Source: Lachnospiraceae bacterium
Lineage (GTDB): Bacteria; Bacillota; Clostridia; Lachnospirales; Lachnospiraceae
Assembly: GCA_021771695.1 (NCBI GenBank)
Contig: JAETON010000002.1
Span: 62,001 to 126,000, forward strand
Direction of reading: 5' to 3'
DNA: 64,000 nucleotides
Both the position numbers and the translations under genes were made by a program. Below the pieces are notes generated by a model. The model did not search any database and was not told where the DNA came from. It was given only the letters and a program-made list of their open reading frames with translations. Numbering within the stretch: position 1 is the first letter of the stretch; each line of letters starts with the position of its first letter. This document shows, piece after piece, positions 17,923 to 27,405 of the stretch.

Positions 17923-18624
17923 TTATTTATGTTCAAAATGCTGATAATCCTTATAAGATTTCCACTCTCCACCCCAAGTGAACCCATACTTTTTAAAAAC
18001 TTTATAAACGGCATCGTTTTTATGAATCATATTTTTCCGGTATTTTCCCTTGCATTTCTTTACATTTCTCTGTCTATAAACTTTTCCATTCGATGGAGAT
18101 ACTTCCTTTCCCTTCACCCATGGATTTATTCTTGGGTTTATGTCAATAGCCATTCCTCTCGCATGTCTGGATAAATTGGAAGAACCACTGATTTTTCTAT
18201 AATTAAATGCAGAAGTATTATTTGCACGCATTGATTTATTATCATTTGCTCCATAATTATCAATTAATTTCATTTTTTGGATTGGATATTTTCTTTGATA
18301 CAATTCATAAAAAATCTTGACTGTCTTTTTGGCAATCTTTTTATTGACTACCATTTCTCCCTGTTTGATTTTCCCATCATACCCATAGTGCATCACTTTT
18401 ACATATCTCAAATCAGATAAGCTGATATTCTTATTCTTTTTATAAGATTTTCCCATCATACGCTTTTTCACTGATGAAGGGATTGTCTGGCAGGAAAATC
18501 CCTTTTTATATGTATACTTTGTGCCTGCCTTCAACAAAAAAGCTTTGCTTTCAAAAATACTAAACATACAAACACAAAAAACAAGAATCATACCGCAAAT
18601 CCTTTTTTTCACTCTCTGCTGCAT
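17923..18624 (-). CDS. secreted M15 family D-Ala-D-Ala-type peptidase
   Basis: 233 residues with a signal anchor (CGMILVFCVCMFSIFESKAF, about 10-29). The catalytic domain is of the Peptidase_M15_4 / endolysin carboxypeptidase kind: SNLSRHARGMAIDINP supplies His and Asp zinc ligands (about residues 152-167) and the C-terminal WGGEW...DYQHFE supplies the catalytic and third ligand. It should cut peptide cross-bridges or stem peptides in the wall. Basic overall. Ribosome site AAAGGAGAG. Its neighbours are a SpoIID-like protein and an Ig-like exported protein. Confidence 0.87.
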   Translation of the reverse strand: MQQRVKKRICGMILVFCVCMFSIFESKAFLLKAGTKYTYKKGFSCQTIPSSVKKRMMGKSYKKNKNISLSDLRYVKVMHYGYDGKIKQGEMVVNKKIAKKTVKIFYELYQRKYPIQKMKLIDNYGANDNKSMRANNTSAFNYRKISGSSNLSRHARGMAIDINPRINPWVKGKEVSPSNGKVYRQRNVKKCKGKYRKNMIHKNDAVYKVFKKYGFTWGGEWKSYKDYQHFEHK

Positions 18625-18679
18625 TTTCTCTCTCCTTTATAAATCATCCATAGTCCTCGTCTCCTATATATCTTGATGA

Positions 18680-19405
18680 TTAATAACATACTTTACATGC
18701 TCGTTTTTTAGGACACTTTGATTTTGAACCGCTGTAAATTGTATGAGAACGACTCAATGTCGGACAGTTTTTGGTACTATGATACACAGAACCGCCGGAA
18801 ACCCAATAAACAGTTCCTCCTCCAGTTTTTTTACTGGTTGATGTTTTCTTTTTAGCGGATACTTTAATCTTACAACTTGCTTTTTTCCCTGACTTCATTA
18901 CAACTGTAATTTTAGCAGTTCCCTTTCTCTTCGCTGTAATCTTCCCTTTTTTCGATACGGAAACAATCCTTTTATTACTTGTCTTCCATTTTTTAACAGA
19001 ATCACCTTTTGCATAACTTATTTTTAATTTATAAGTTTTTGATTGCTTTATTTTTACTGTCTTTTTGGAAAATTTAACAAAAGGTCTTAATTTAGAAATT
19101 ATTTTCTTTTGTGTTTTTCCACAATACCAGCATTCTCTTTCCTTTAAACCTGTTTTGGAAATGGTTGCTTTCTTAACAACATACCAATCGTCCCATTCAT
19201 GAGCACCTGTTGCAGGGATAGTTCTCGTTTGAACAGTTTCACACCAATAACATTCACGGCTTTCTGTTCCTGTTTCACCGCAGGTAGGCTCCTCTACAGT
19301 ATACCAGCTGCTCCAATCATGGCTGCATACTGTATCAGCTTGAACTGGCATTACTGGAAATAGTAATGACATGACTAATAACATGGCTAATAATTTCTTC
19401 TTCAT
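18680..19405 (-). CDS. secreted Ig-like (Big_2) protein with CxxC motifs
   Basis: 241 residues. Signal peptide (KLLAMLLVMSLLFPVMPVQA, cleavage near 23). Two W-x2-W/CxxC units follow (HDWSSWYTVEEPTCG...CYWCE and HEWDDWYVV...CWYCG), each like the small Cys-rich repeats of clostridial surface proteins. A Big_2 domain covers about 108-183 (SVKKWKTSNKRIVSVSKKGK). The C-terminal tail, VYHSTKNCPTLSRS...KRACKVCY, resembles an Ada-type or Cys-pair motif often seen at the ends of exported Firmicutes proteins. Function unknown; it is basic and likely wall-associated. Confidence 0.8.
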   Translation of the reverse strand: MKKKLLAMLLVMSLLFPVMPVQADTVCSHDWSSWYTVEEPTCGETGTESRECYWCETVQTRTIPATGAHEWDDWYVVKKATISKTGLKERECWYCGKTQKKIISKLRPFVKFSKKTVKIKQSKTYKLKISYAKGDSVKKWKTSNKRIVSVSKKGKITAKRKGTAKITVVMKSGKKASCKIKVSAKKKTSTSKKTGGGTVYWVSGGSVYHSTKNCPTLSRSHTIYSGSKSKCPKKRACKVCY

Positions 19406-19463
19406 ACTTTCTCTCCTTTTCTTCTAAATACCTTATGAAAAGAATTATACCACAGAAAATACA

Positions 19464-19511
19464 AGAAAAAAAGGATGCCCTGTAAGCCTTTTTCTGACTC
19501 TTAGGACATCC
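19464..19511 (-). terminator. terminator after ilvE
   Basis: Minus-strand GGATGTCCT pairs with AGGGCATCC around a loop and is followed by TTTTTTTCTT. Confidence 0.82.
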
Positions 19512-19524
19512 AAACTTATAATTT

Positions 19525-20601
19525 CTATTTTACTTCTACAACCCATCCATGTTTGTCTTCAATTTTACCTAACTGGATGCCTGTAACTGTATCATACAAT
19601 TTCTGGCTTAATTCACCGATTCCGCCATCCTGTACCTGCATTACATCATCACCCATGCGGAATTTCCCAACTGGAGAAATAACTGCTGCTGTACCTGTTC
19701 CCCAAACTTCTTCCAAAGTTCCGTTTTCCCATGCTTCTTTGATCTCATCAATGGCAATACGTCTTTCTTCTACTTCGTATCCCCATTCTTTACACAGATG
19801 AATTACAGAATCTCTCGTAATACCTGGAAGAATACTTCCATTCAGCATTGGTGTTACAACTTTTCCATTAATCTTGAAGAAGATATTCATAGCTCCTACT
19901 TCTTCGATATATTTTCTATGTACTCCATCTAACCAAAGTACCTGTGAATATCCTTCATCATGTGCCTTTACTTGTGATAGTATACTTGCTGCATAATTAC
20001 CGCCAGTTTTTGCTTCACCAATTCCTCCACGGACAGCTCGTACATAATCATCTTCAATCCAGATACCTACCGGATCTAATCCTTCCGGATAATAAGGTCC
20101 TACTGGTGAAAGAATAATAATAAACTGATAATATGCAGATGTACGCAGTCCTAAAAATGGATCTGTTCCAATAATAAATGGCCGAATATATAAAGAATGA
20201 TTTGGCTCACTAGGAATCCAGTCTTTATCTAAATTTACTAATTCCTTAATTGCCTGTACATAATCTTCCTCTGGAATTTCCGGGATACATAATCTGTCTG
20301 AAGAACGGTTAGAACGTTTTGCATTCATATCCGGACGGAATAACTGTACTTTTCCTCCTTCTCCGTTGTATGCTTTTAATCCTTCAAAAACGCCCTGTCC
20401 ATAATGGAAAATTGTAGCAGCCGGCGGCAGTGTAATATCTCCATAAGGAACAATTCTTGCATCATGCCATCCTGTTCCTTCTGTATAGTCCATAATGAAC
20501 ATGTGATCTGTAAAAATGGTACCAAACAATAATGGATCATCTTTTGCAGGTTTTGCTTTCGGGGTTTCTGTTTTGGTAACTTTGATATCTAACATCCTCA
20601 T
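19525..20601 (-). CDS. ilvE: branched-chain amino acid aminotransferase (class IV PLP)
   Basis: 358 residues. Transfers amino groups between glutamate and the 2-keto acids of valine, leucine and isoleucine. Motifs include FHYGQGVFEGLKAY, RPFIIG, the PLP-lysine segment GEAKTGGNYAASI (Lys), VGAMNIFF and GSILPGITRDSV, typical of the longer BCAT-II type. The ATG at 20601 is 5 nt after GGAAGG; another ATG two codons later (20595) is possible, and the longest frame begins 21 codons earlier without a ribosome site. About 70 bp downstream of folA, with its own terminator. Confidence 0.94.
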   Translation of the reverse strand: MRMLDIKVTKTETPKAKPAKDDPLLFGTIFTDHMFIMDYTEGTGWHDARIVPYGDITLPPAATIFHYGQGVFEGLKAYNGEGGKVQLFRPDMNAKRSNRSSDRLCIPEIPEEDYVQAIKELVNLDKDWIPSEPNHSLYIRPFIIGTDPFLGLRTSAYYQFIIILSPVGPYYPEGLDPVGIWIEDDYVRAVRGGIGEAKTGGNYAASILSQVKAHDEGYSQVLWLDGVHRKYIEEVGAMNIFFKINGKVVTPMLNGSILPGITRDSVIHLCKEWGYEVEERRIAIDEIKEAWENGTLEEVWGTGTAAVISPVGKFRMGDDVMQVQDGGIGELSQKLYDTVTGIQLGKIEDKHGWVVEVK

Positions 20602-20672
20602 CTCTTCCTTCCTGTATCTAATAAATGTTACATTTATTATGAAACTTTTCTTTTTTAATGTCAATGCGTTCT

Positions 20673-21161
20673 TTATACTTTTTCATATTTTACAAACCGA
20701 TATTCAATATCAAAATAGGTTTCTTCTTCACTTTCTTCTGTGATATGCCATTCTTCCATTTCATCTAAATTTGGAAAATAAGTATCTGCATCATATACAT
20801 AATCTGTTCTAGTTACATGTGCTGTATTACAATATGGAAGCATCATACGGTAAATGCTTTCCCCGCCGATAACAAAAATATCCTCATCCGGATATTTTTT
20901 TAACTCTTCCAATAAGTCTTCCTTGCTGTGGACAATTACAGCTTCCTTTGCTTTATAATTTTCATCTTTTGTTAAAACAATATTTGTTCGTTTTGGCAGC
21001 GGCATTCCATTTGGAAAACTTTCCAATGTCTTTCGTCCCATGACAACCACTTTTCCAATCGTTGTCTGACGAAACATTTTCATATCATTTGGAATGTGTA
21101 CCAAAAGTTCATTATTTTTGCCAATTCCCCAGTTTTGATCTGCATTTACGATTAGGTTCAT
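20673..21161 (-). CDS. folA: dihydrofolate reductase
   Basis: 162 residues, usual DHFR length. Reduces dihydrofolate with NADPH, regenerating the folate consumed by ThyA encoded just upstream. Signatures: NLIVNADQNWGIGKNNELL (residues 2-20), VVMGRKTLESFP, and IFVIGGESIYRMMLP. The ATG follows AGGAGG by six nt and lies 10 nt after the thyA stop, so this is a thyA-folA operon. The frame extends upstream of this ATG into thyA, which is not needed. Confidence 0.96.
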   Translation of the reverse strand: MNLIVNADQNWGIGKNNELLVHIPNDMKMFRQTTIGKVVVMGRKTLESFPNGMPLPKRTNIVLTKDENYKAKEAVIVHSKEDLLEELKKYPDEDIFVIGGESIYRMMLPYCNTAHVTRTDYVYDADTYFPNLDEMEEWHITEESEEETYFDIEYRFVKYEKV

Positions 21162-21171
21162 AAATCTCCTC

Positions 21172-22020
21172 CTAAATTGCAATTGGTATATTTTTAACTT
21201 GTTCTCCTGCTTGATAATTTTCAATTTTAAAATCATCAAGAGTAAATTTATAAAAATCTTTCACTTCCGGATTCATCCAAAATTTAGGTGCCGGATATGT
21301 TTCTCTTTGAATCAGTTCTTTGATAATCGGCACATGTCTGTCATAAATATGTGCATCTGCAATCACGTGAACCAGTTCTCCCGGCTCCATATCACATACC
21401 TGTGCCAGCATGTAAACCAACACAGAATATTGTACTACATTCCAGTTATTTGCTGCTAAAATATCTTGAGAACGCTGGTTTAAAACAGCATTCAGCGTCA
21501 ATTTATCATGTCCGGGCTTCTTTGTCACATTAAACGTCATACTGTAAGCACATGGATATAAATTCATTTCATGCAAATCTTGATGAACATAAATATTCGT
21601 CATAATCCGCCGGCTGTATGGATTATTCTTTAAATCATAAATCACCCGGTCTACTTGATCCATCATTCCCTCTTTGTAGGAATGTTTTACCCGCATTTGA
21701 TATCCATAGGCTTTTCCAATAGAACCATCTTCATCTGCCCATTCATCCCAAATATTGCTTTTTAAATCATTTACATTATTTGATTTTCTCTGCCAAATCC
21801 ACAAAAGTTCATCAATGGCAGATTTTACATATGTCTTTCGTAAAGTCAACGCAGGAAATTCTTTGGATAAGTCATATCGATTTACAACTCCAAACTGCTT
21901 TACTGTATATGCCAATGTTCCATCCGGCCAATGAGGGCGGACTTTCTCTCCTTCCGTACTGGTCCCATTTTCTAATATATCTTTGCACATATGAATAAAT
22001 AACTGGTCTGCATAACTCAT
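21172..22020 (-). CDS. thyA: thymidylate synthase
   Basis: 282 residues. Methylates dUMP to dTMP with methylenetetrahydrofolate. The active-site Cys is in LYPCAYSMTF (about residue 160; the family more often has PPCAYS). Also seen are the N-terminal KTYVKSAIDELLW, RRIMTNIY phosphate-binding Arg pair, QRSQDILAANNWN and HIYDRH. Its ATG overlaps the stop of the upstream AI-2E-type permease (ATGA), and folA follows 10 nt later, so the three genes are translationally linked. Confidence 0.96.
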   Translation of the reverse strand: MSYADQLFIHMCKDILENGTSTEGEKVRPHWPDGTLAYTVKQFGVVNRYDLSKEFPALTLRKTYVKSAIDELLWIWQRKSNNVNDLKSNIWDEWADEDGSIGKAYGYQMRVKHSYKEGMMDQVDRVIYDLKNNPYSRRIMTNIYVHQDLHEMNLYPCAYSMTFNVTKKPGHDKLTLNAVLNQRSQDILAANNWNVVQYSVLVYMLAQVCDMEPGELVHVIADAHIYDRHVPIIKELIQRETYPAPKFWMNPEVKDFYKFTLDDFKIENYQAGEQVKNIPIAI

Positions 22021-23162
22021 GCTTCGTGATCCTCCATTTCTTCTTCTTCGCTATTTATTGTCAGCATTTCAATCCGTCTCCTAAAAAAAGCAATTTTCCG
22101 GTCAAATACACCCAGTCGATATAAATTAATGAGAAACATTCCCAAAATCAGAGCTAGAAGCATACCTCCCAAGCCTCCAAACTTTAATCCAATATAAATC
22201 AAAAATATTGTCGTCAAAGCAGAAATTCCCATGCTTGCTCCCATCATTTTAGGCTGCAGAACCTGCTTTAGAATCAGACATATTGCGTAAACAATCAACA
22301 ATATAACTGCTGTTTTGATATCACCGGTTATAATTTTAAAAACAGCCCATGGAATAATGACGGTTCCTGTTCCCAAAATCGGAAATATATCTACAATTCC
22401 AATTAGAACAGCAAAGATAAATGCATAATGAATGCCCGCAATTACAAATCCTGCCCAGAGAATTCCCATCATAATAAACATAATCTTTATCTGTGCTAAA
22501 CAATAACTTCCTAAAACACCAAGCGTATTATGCAGAAAAATGTCAATTTTATGCTTTACAACGGCTGGCACAAACTTTTCATATTGTTTTAAAAATTTCT
22601 CCTTGTCCAATAAAAACATATAAGCGGAAAAAAACATAACCACAACGCCAATCAATCCATTGGTAATTCCTTTCGCCATGCTCCCTGCATGAGAAACACC
22701 ATAATCACCAATTCCTGAAATCAGCTTTTCCGTAATCTTATCCAAAGATCCAACCAAACGCCCCAGTCCGCCCTGCAGCGTTTCTGGTAAAACTCCGGAA
22801 AAAGATTTTGTTTTTTCATGAAAATATCCAAACTGACGAATAATTTCCTCTTTTAAATCAGGAAAACCCTGCACAAATAAAACAACTTGCGTTCCCAATG
22901 CCCGGATTACTAAATATAACACAGCAAAAATTGCTGCTAAAACTACAATAATCAAAATCATGGAACCAAATTTCTTTGGAAGTTTTAACTTTTTCTCCAG
23001 ATATTCAATCAGCGGATGGGCAATCAAAGAAATAATCCAGCCGGCTACAAACGGCCATAAAAATCCCAAACATTTCGGAACAACAAAGACCATCAGTACC
23101 GCTCCTGCTGATATAACCAGCAGCTCCATGATAATATCTAAATATATTTCCCAACGTTTCAT
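22017..23162 (-). CDS. AI-2E family (UPF0118/PerM) membrane protein
   Basis: 381 residues with about eight membrane helices: paired N-terminal helices (about 11-45), one near 65-88, then a cluster from about 155-185 and 220-345. It has the conserved VDIFPILGTGTVIIPWAV and a late LKQVLQPKMMGASMGISAL segment typical of the family. Members have been linked to autoinducer-2 export, sodium/proton exchange or sporulation (YtvI); which applies here is not clear. Overlaps the thyA start by four bases. Ribosome site AAGGGGTGA is rather distant. Confidence 0.87.
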   Translation of the reverse strand: MKRWEIYLDIIMELLVISAGAVLMVFVVPKCLGFLWPFVAGWIISLIAHPLIEYLEKKLKLPKKFGSMILIIVVLAAIFAVLYLVIRALGTQVVLFVQGFPDLKEEIIRQFGYFHEKTKSFSGVLPETLQGGLGRLVGSLDKITEKLISGIGDYGVSHAGSMAKGITNGLIGVVVMFFSAYMFLLDKEKFLKQYEKFVPAVVKHKIDIFLHNTLGVLGSYCLAQIKIMFIMMGILWAGFVIAGIHYAFIFAVLIGIVDIFPILGTGTVIIPWAVFKIITGDIKTAVILLIVYAICLILKQVLQPKMMGASMGISALTTIFLIYIGLKFGGLGGMLLALILGMFLINLYRLGVFDRKIAFFRRRIEMLTINSEEEEMEDHEA

Positions 23163-23249
23163 GCGTATGTGTCACCCCTTATTATTTTGATGTATTGATT
23201 TAAGAATTAACTTTTCGTCCCTTAAAGTAATATTATACGTTACAAAAAC

Positions 23250-24128
23250 TTACTTGGCAATTGTTATCTTATCTGTCTCCCTGTCATAGTAATATACAGA
23301 ATCCGAAAGTACTTCTTCTCGATCCACAACCGTGCGGTTTGTTTCTTTTACCATTTGGAACAGTTCTTTCACATCTCCTGCATCACTTTCTAAAAGAAGA
23401 ATCACTTCATGAATACTGCTTGGCAGGATATATAAATTACTTTCCATCCGATCTGCAAAATCTTTTAGAATTCCTTCATATATCATTGCCGAAGCTCCAT
23501 TCATATAATCACCATTTGATAAAACAAAAATCGGAATATCTCCCTCTTCTACATGTACTGGAATTACAGACTGGATTTTCCGAATGGTTGGTGGAAAAAT
23601 CTTATAGGTATTTTTCATTGCATCATTCTTCATCTGCTTCTCTGAAATCCCCCACAGCCGGAGATCTCTCTGTCGAATTACCGCACTTGCCATGCCGTCA
23701 TGGTTTCGATATGCAATCCAGCGGTAAGTGACCGCCAAATCTTCCATACGTTCATACGGACAATCCTCCAGCTGCTCTTTATTTTTTTCATAACTGACCA
23801 AGCGGAAAAACAGATGCTTTTTTATATACTCATAGTTTTGAATCTTTTCCGATTCTAAATGGAATCCTGTCTCATATTCCTCATAAGCTGCCCCGATTTC
23901 ACACAAAATCTGCTCTAAATCTTTTCCTTTAAAATAGCTGTGATAATAAGGCTCCAAATACAATATCGGCTGTAAGTGTTCTTTCTGTTTTCCAATTGAT
24001 AATCCAGTCATAAATACTTGATTATTCTTTGACACCCGATGTACTCTGGCTTCCTTTTCTTCCGGATGGCTTACGTACTCTAAAATACGATGTTCTACAT
24101 AACTATAAAATTCCTTTTCACTTAACAT
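23250..24128 (-). CDS. DUF5688 family protein
   Basis: 292 residues matching my recollection of the DUF5688 family, common in multiple copies in Lachnospiraceae. Features: LEPYYHSYFKGKDLEQIL, then a middle LAVTYRWIAYRNHDGMASAVIRQ and LPSSIHEVILLLES, and a final HDxETxxI-like YDRETDKI. No signal or membrane segments. Function unknown; it looks like a cytoplasmic alpha/beta protein. Transcribed alone, with ATG after AAGGAGAG. Confidence 0.8.
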   Translation of the reverse strand: MLSEKEFYSYVEHRILEYVSHPEEKEARVHRVSKNNQVFMTGLSIGKQKEHLQPILYLEPYYHSYFKGKDLEQILCEIGAAYEEYETGFHLESEKIQNYEYIKKHLFFRLVSYEKNKEQLEDCPYERMEDLAVTYRWIAYRNHDGMASAVIRQRDLRLWGISEKQMKNDAMKNTYKIFPPTIRKIQSVIPVHVEEGDIPIFVLSNGDYMNGASAMIYEGILKDFADRMESNLYILPSSIHEVILLLESDAGDVKELFQMVKETNRTVVDREEVLSDSVYYYDRETDKITIAK

Positions 24129-24266
24129 GATGCTCTCCTTCCTGTTTGGCCGAAAAACTCATGCATACCCTGACTTGCGCCATTTCCTTCACTTATTTTT
24201 CATATTATGTAAATATTTTACATTTATATTCTACATGAAATTTCTTTTGCAATCAATATTTTTTTG

Positions 24267-24300
24267 CAAAAAAATGGAATTCCTTCTTAGAAACTCCATT
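24267..24300 (-). terminator. terminator after hisC
   Basis: Minus-strand ATGGAGTTTC and GAATTCCAT form an imperfect stem followed by seven T, beginning at the hisC stop. Confidence 0.75.
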
Positions 24301-24308
24301 TCAAAAAA

Positions 24309-25358
24309 TTATCCAATATATCTCTTAAAAAACGCAAGTAATGTTTCCATTTCTTTCCGCGTTCCAATAGTAATTCTCAGATAATTATCAATTCTTGGTT
24401 TGTTGAAATAACGCACATAAATTTTTTCCTTTTTTGCTTCTTCAAACAACTCTTTTGCCGGAACCGTTTTATGGCTTGCAAATATAAAATTTGCCTTAGA
24501 ATCAGCAAAAGAAAATCCCAATTCCCGCATTTCTTCTTTAAACCATTCTCTGGTTTCGATGATTTTCTTTCTTGTTTCCTGAAAATAATCTTCATCTTCC
24601 AATACTGCTTTTCCCATGACTATGGACGGCTCATTCATTGTATACGAGTTGTACGAATATTTTACATCATTCATTGCTTTGATTAATTCTTGATTTCCAA
24701 TTGCATATCCAATACGCAGTCCAGCCAAAGAACGGGATTTGGAATATGTCTGGACAACCAGTACATTATCATATTTTCTAGTTAACTCTTTTGCACTCAT
24801 CCCGCCAAAATCAATATACGCTTCATCCACAATCACCACAACATCCTGATTATGCAAAATAATGTCTTCAATAACCTCTAAGGACAAAATTGCTCCTGTC
24901 GGTGCATTTGGATTTGGAAATATAACTCCGCCATTTGCTCCATAATAATCTTTCGGCACGATTTGAAAATCTGCATCCAACGCTTTCATCTCATATGGAA
25001 TTTGGAATAACTCTGCCCAAACCGGATAAAAAGAATATGTAATATCCGGAAAAAACACTGGTTTTTTTCCATTAAAAAATGTCATAAATGCTACAGCCAG
25101 AACATCATCTGATCCAACACCCACAAATACTTCTTCTTTCGTAAACCCATAATATTGTGCAATTGCTTCCACCAGCTCTGTGGCAGCAGGATCTGGATAT
25201 TTTCGCAAATGCCGAATATTTTCCATAGCCTCCATCACTTTGGGGGACGGCGGATAAGGGTTTTCGTTGGTATTCAATTTAATGACATCCTCTTCTTTTG
25301 GCTGCTCACCTGGTGTATAAGGTTCTACATTTCTTACATTATCTCTCCAACTGCTCAT
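24309..25358 (-). CDS. hisC: histidinol-phosphate aminotransferase HisC
   Basis: 349 residues, class I/II PLP enzyme. Motifs: KLNTNENPYPPSPKV, VGSDDVLAVAFM, FPNPNAPTGAI, VIVDEAYIDFG and the PLP-lysine segment QTYSKSRSLAGLRIGYAIG. It transaminates imidazole-acetol phosphate in histidine synthesis and, in many bacteria, also aromatic keto acids. ATG follows AGGAGA, 13 nt after the stop of another aminotransferase. The position after trpA recalls B. subtilis, where hisC follows trpA, so an aromatic role is plausible. The longer frame start at 25388 overlaps the previous gene and lacks a ribosome site. Confidence 0.93.
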   Translation of the reverse strand: MSSWRDNVRNVEPYTPGEQPKEEDVIKLNTNENPYPPSPKVMEAMENIRHLRKYPDPAATELVEAIAQYYGFTKEEVFVGVGSDDVLAVAFMTFFNGKKPVFFPDITYSFYPVWAELFQIPYEMKALDADFQIVPKDYYGANGGVIFPNPNAPTGAILSLEVIEDIILHNQDVVVIVDEAYIDFGGMSAKELTRKYDNVLVVQTYSKSRSLAGLRIGYAIGNQELIKAMNDVKYSYNSYTMNEPSIVMGKAVLEDEDYFQETRKKIIETREWFKEEMRELGFSFADSKANFIFASHKTVPAKELFEEAKKEKIYVRYFNKPRIDNYLRITIGTRKEMETLLAFFKRYIG

Positions 25359-25371
25359 AAGCTTCTCCTGT

Positions 25372-26559
25372 CTATTTATATTCGTCAATTAGTTTTTGGA
25401 ATAACGGCAATGCCTTTTCAATCCGCTTTGTTGGAACACAATAGGAAATACGCACATATCCTTCACAGCCAAAGCTGTCACTTGGAACCAATAACAAATC
25501 ATATTTTTTCGCACGTTCACAAAAAGCTTTGGCATCTTCCTCCAATGCCTTCACAAACAAGTAAAACGCTCCTCCCGGTTCTACACATTCATACCCCATT
25601 TCAGATAGAGAACGATAGAATAAATCTTTATTTTCCTGATAAATTGATATGTCTGAAGTTAAATCTACACATTTTCCAATAACTTTCTGATACAAACTTG
25701 GTACACTCACATAAGACAGTAGTCTTGCTGCTGCAATAAATGCAGGAATCAGCTGCTCAAAATCTTCTGCTTGTGTTGGTGCGACAATATAGCCGACACG
25801 CTCTCCCGGCAAAGATAAAGATTTACTGAAAGAATATCCTACCAGTGTATTTTTATAATAGTTCGGCACAAACGGCACTTCAAAACCATCATATACAATC
25901 TCTCGATAAGGTTCATCTGTAATAATATAAATACTGTGTCCGATTTCTTTTTGTTTTCTTTCTAATAATTCGGCAAGTTTTTGAATATTTTCTTCTGTAT
26001 ATACAACTCCTGTTGGATTATTTGGAGAATTAATTAAGACAGCTTTGGTATGTTCGTTGACTGCATGATCCAATGCTTCTAAATTAATTTGGAACGTTCC
26101 TTCCTGTGCTGGAATCACCGTTAATTTGCAGCCGGCTCCTTGAGCATAAGCTTTATATTCCGGAAAAAATGGTGCAAAGGTAATCACTTCATCTTCCGGT
26201 CCTTCTGTTAATGTCCGAAAACAAATTCCTAAAGCTGCTGCTGCACCAATGGTCATAAAAATATTGGCACCTGTATAATCTGTTCCAAAACGGCGGTTTA
26301 AGGATGCTGCCACCTGTTCCCGCACTGTCTGATCGCCCGCATTACTGGTATAACCATGAATATTTACTGAATCAATTTCTTTCAGCATCTGAAGAGCTGT
26401 TTCATCTACTTCTTTCGGTGCCGGTACGCTTGGATTTCCAATACTGAAATCAAATACATTTTCTGCACCAACTTCTTTTGCTCTTTTCATTCCAAATTCA
26501 AATATATCTCGAATCACTGATGGTTGTTTTGATAATTCTAGAACTTCTTTTGATAACAT
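25372..26559 (-). CDS. class I PLP-dependent aminotransferase (aspartate/aromatic type)
   Basis: 395 residues, fold-type I. The PLP-lysine segment is GYSFSKSLSLPGERVGY (about 234-250); other signatures are INSPNNPTGVVYTEENI, ITDEPYREIVYDG and the C-terminal VRISYC Arg that binds the substrate carboxylate. It is a subgroup I aspartate aminotransferase-like enzyme. Substrate unknown, but it lies 57 bp downstream of trpA and directly upstream of hisC, which suggests transamination of aromatic keto acids (inference). Ribosome site AAAGGAGAG. Confidence 0.88.
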   Translation of the reverse strand: MLSKEVLELSKQPSVIRDIFEFGMKRAKEVGAENVFDFSIGNPSVPAPKEVDETALQMLKEIDSVNIHGYTSNAGDQTVREQVAASLNRRFGTDYTGANIFMTIGAAAALGICFRTLTEGPEDEVITFAPFFPEYKAYAQGAGCKLTVIPAQEGTFQINLEALDHAVNEHTKAVLINSPNNPTGVVYTEENIQKLAELLERKQKEIGHSIYIITDEPYREIVYDGFEVPFVPNYYKNTLVGYSFSKSLSLPGERVGYIVAPTQAEDFEQLIPAFIAAARLLSYVSVPSLYQKVIGKCVDLTSDISIYQENKDLFYRSLSEMGYECVEPGGAFYLFVKALEEDAKAFCERAKKYDLLLVPSDSFGCEGYVRISYCVPTKRIEKALPLFQKLIDEYK

Positions 26560-26616
26560 AACTTCTCTCCTTTTCTGCTATCTATTCTACAGAAAAAAAT
26601 ATAAAATTACAAGATT

Positions 26617-27405
26617 TTACTTATCAATGGCATCTCTTAAACTCTTTGTAAATTCGTAAACTTTCTCTGGACTTTCTTCCCCATATTGACTAATTAATTT
26701 TACAATAGCACTTCCTACAATGACACCATCACAATACTGACTCATCATTTTTGCCTGTTCAGGTCCGGAAATTCCAAATCCGACAGCACATGGAATTTGG
26801 GCACTTTTCTTTATAATATCAAAAAATGCATCAAAATCTGTAGTAAACTTACTTCTGGTTCCAGTAACCCCGATAGAAGAAACACAATACAAAAATCCTT
26901 CTGCTTCTTTCGCAATGGCGGCAATACGATCATGAGAAGTTGGTGTTACCAAACTTACATTATCCACTCCATGGGCAGTGGCTGCACCTTGAATTTCATC
27001 TTTTTCCTCAAATGGCATATCTGGCACAATGACTCCATTTATCCCGCATTCATTACACAAATCAAAGAAACGTTCTGTCCCAAATCGATAAATGGTATTT
27101 AAATACAGCATCATAACAAAACTAGTTTCTTTTATTTCCTGACGAAGTTCCTTGACCATATTAAAAATCCCTGCCAAAGTCGTTCCCCCTGCCAGAGAAT
27201 GCTGACTGGCTTCCTGAATTACAACTCCCTCTGCAATCGGATCAGAAAACGGTACTCCAATTTCAATAATATCTGCCCCGGCACGAACCATTGCTCTGAT
27301 ATTTTCTTTTGTAGTCTCATATCCATAATCACCGGAAACAATATAAGTAATCAAAGTTTTCTGCCCTTTTTTCATTCTTTTTTCAAACGTTTCTCTAATT
27401 TTCAT
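26617..27405 (-). CDS. trpA: tryptophan synthase alpha chain
   Basis: 262 residues. Cleaves indole-3-glycerol phosphate and passes indole to TrpB. Conserved elements: [18 protein letters not shown] with the catalytic Glu and Asp (the second, in the [12 protein letters not shown] loop), [13 protein letters not shown] phosphate loop, and VGFGIS...[11 protein letters not shown]. Overlaps trpB by 11 bp, implying coupled translation. An AT-rich stem TAAAAT/ATTTTA lies at the stop codon (26602-26619), too weak to be sure it stops transcription into the next aminotransferase. Confidence 0.97.
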   Translation of the reverse strand: MKIRETFEKRMKKGQKTLITYIVSGDYGYETTKENIRAMVRAGADIIEIGVPFSDPIAEGVVIQEASQHSLAGGTTLAGIFNMVKELRQEIKETSFVMMLYLNTIYRFGTERFFDLCNECGINGVIVPDMPFEEKDEIQGAATAHGVDNVSLVTPTSHDRIAAIAKEAEGFLYCVSSIGVTGTRSKFTTDFDAFFDIIKKSAQIPCAVGFGISGPEQAKMMSQYCDGVIVGSAIVKLISQYGEESPEKVYEFTKSLRDAIDK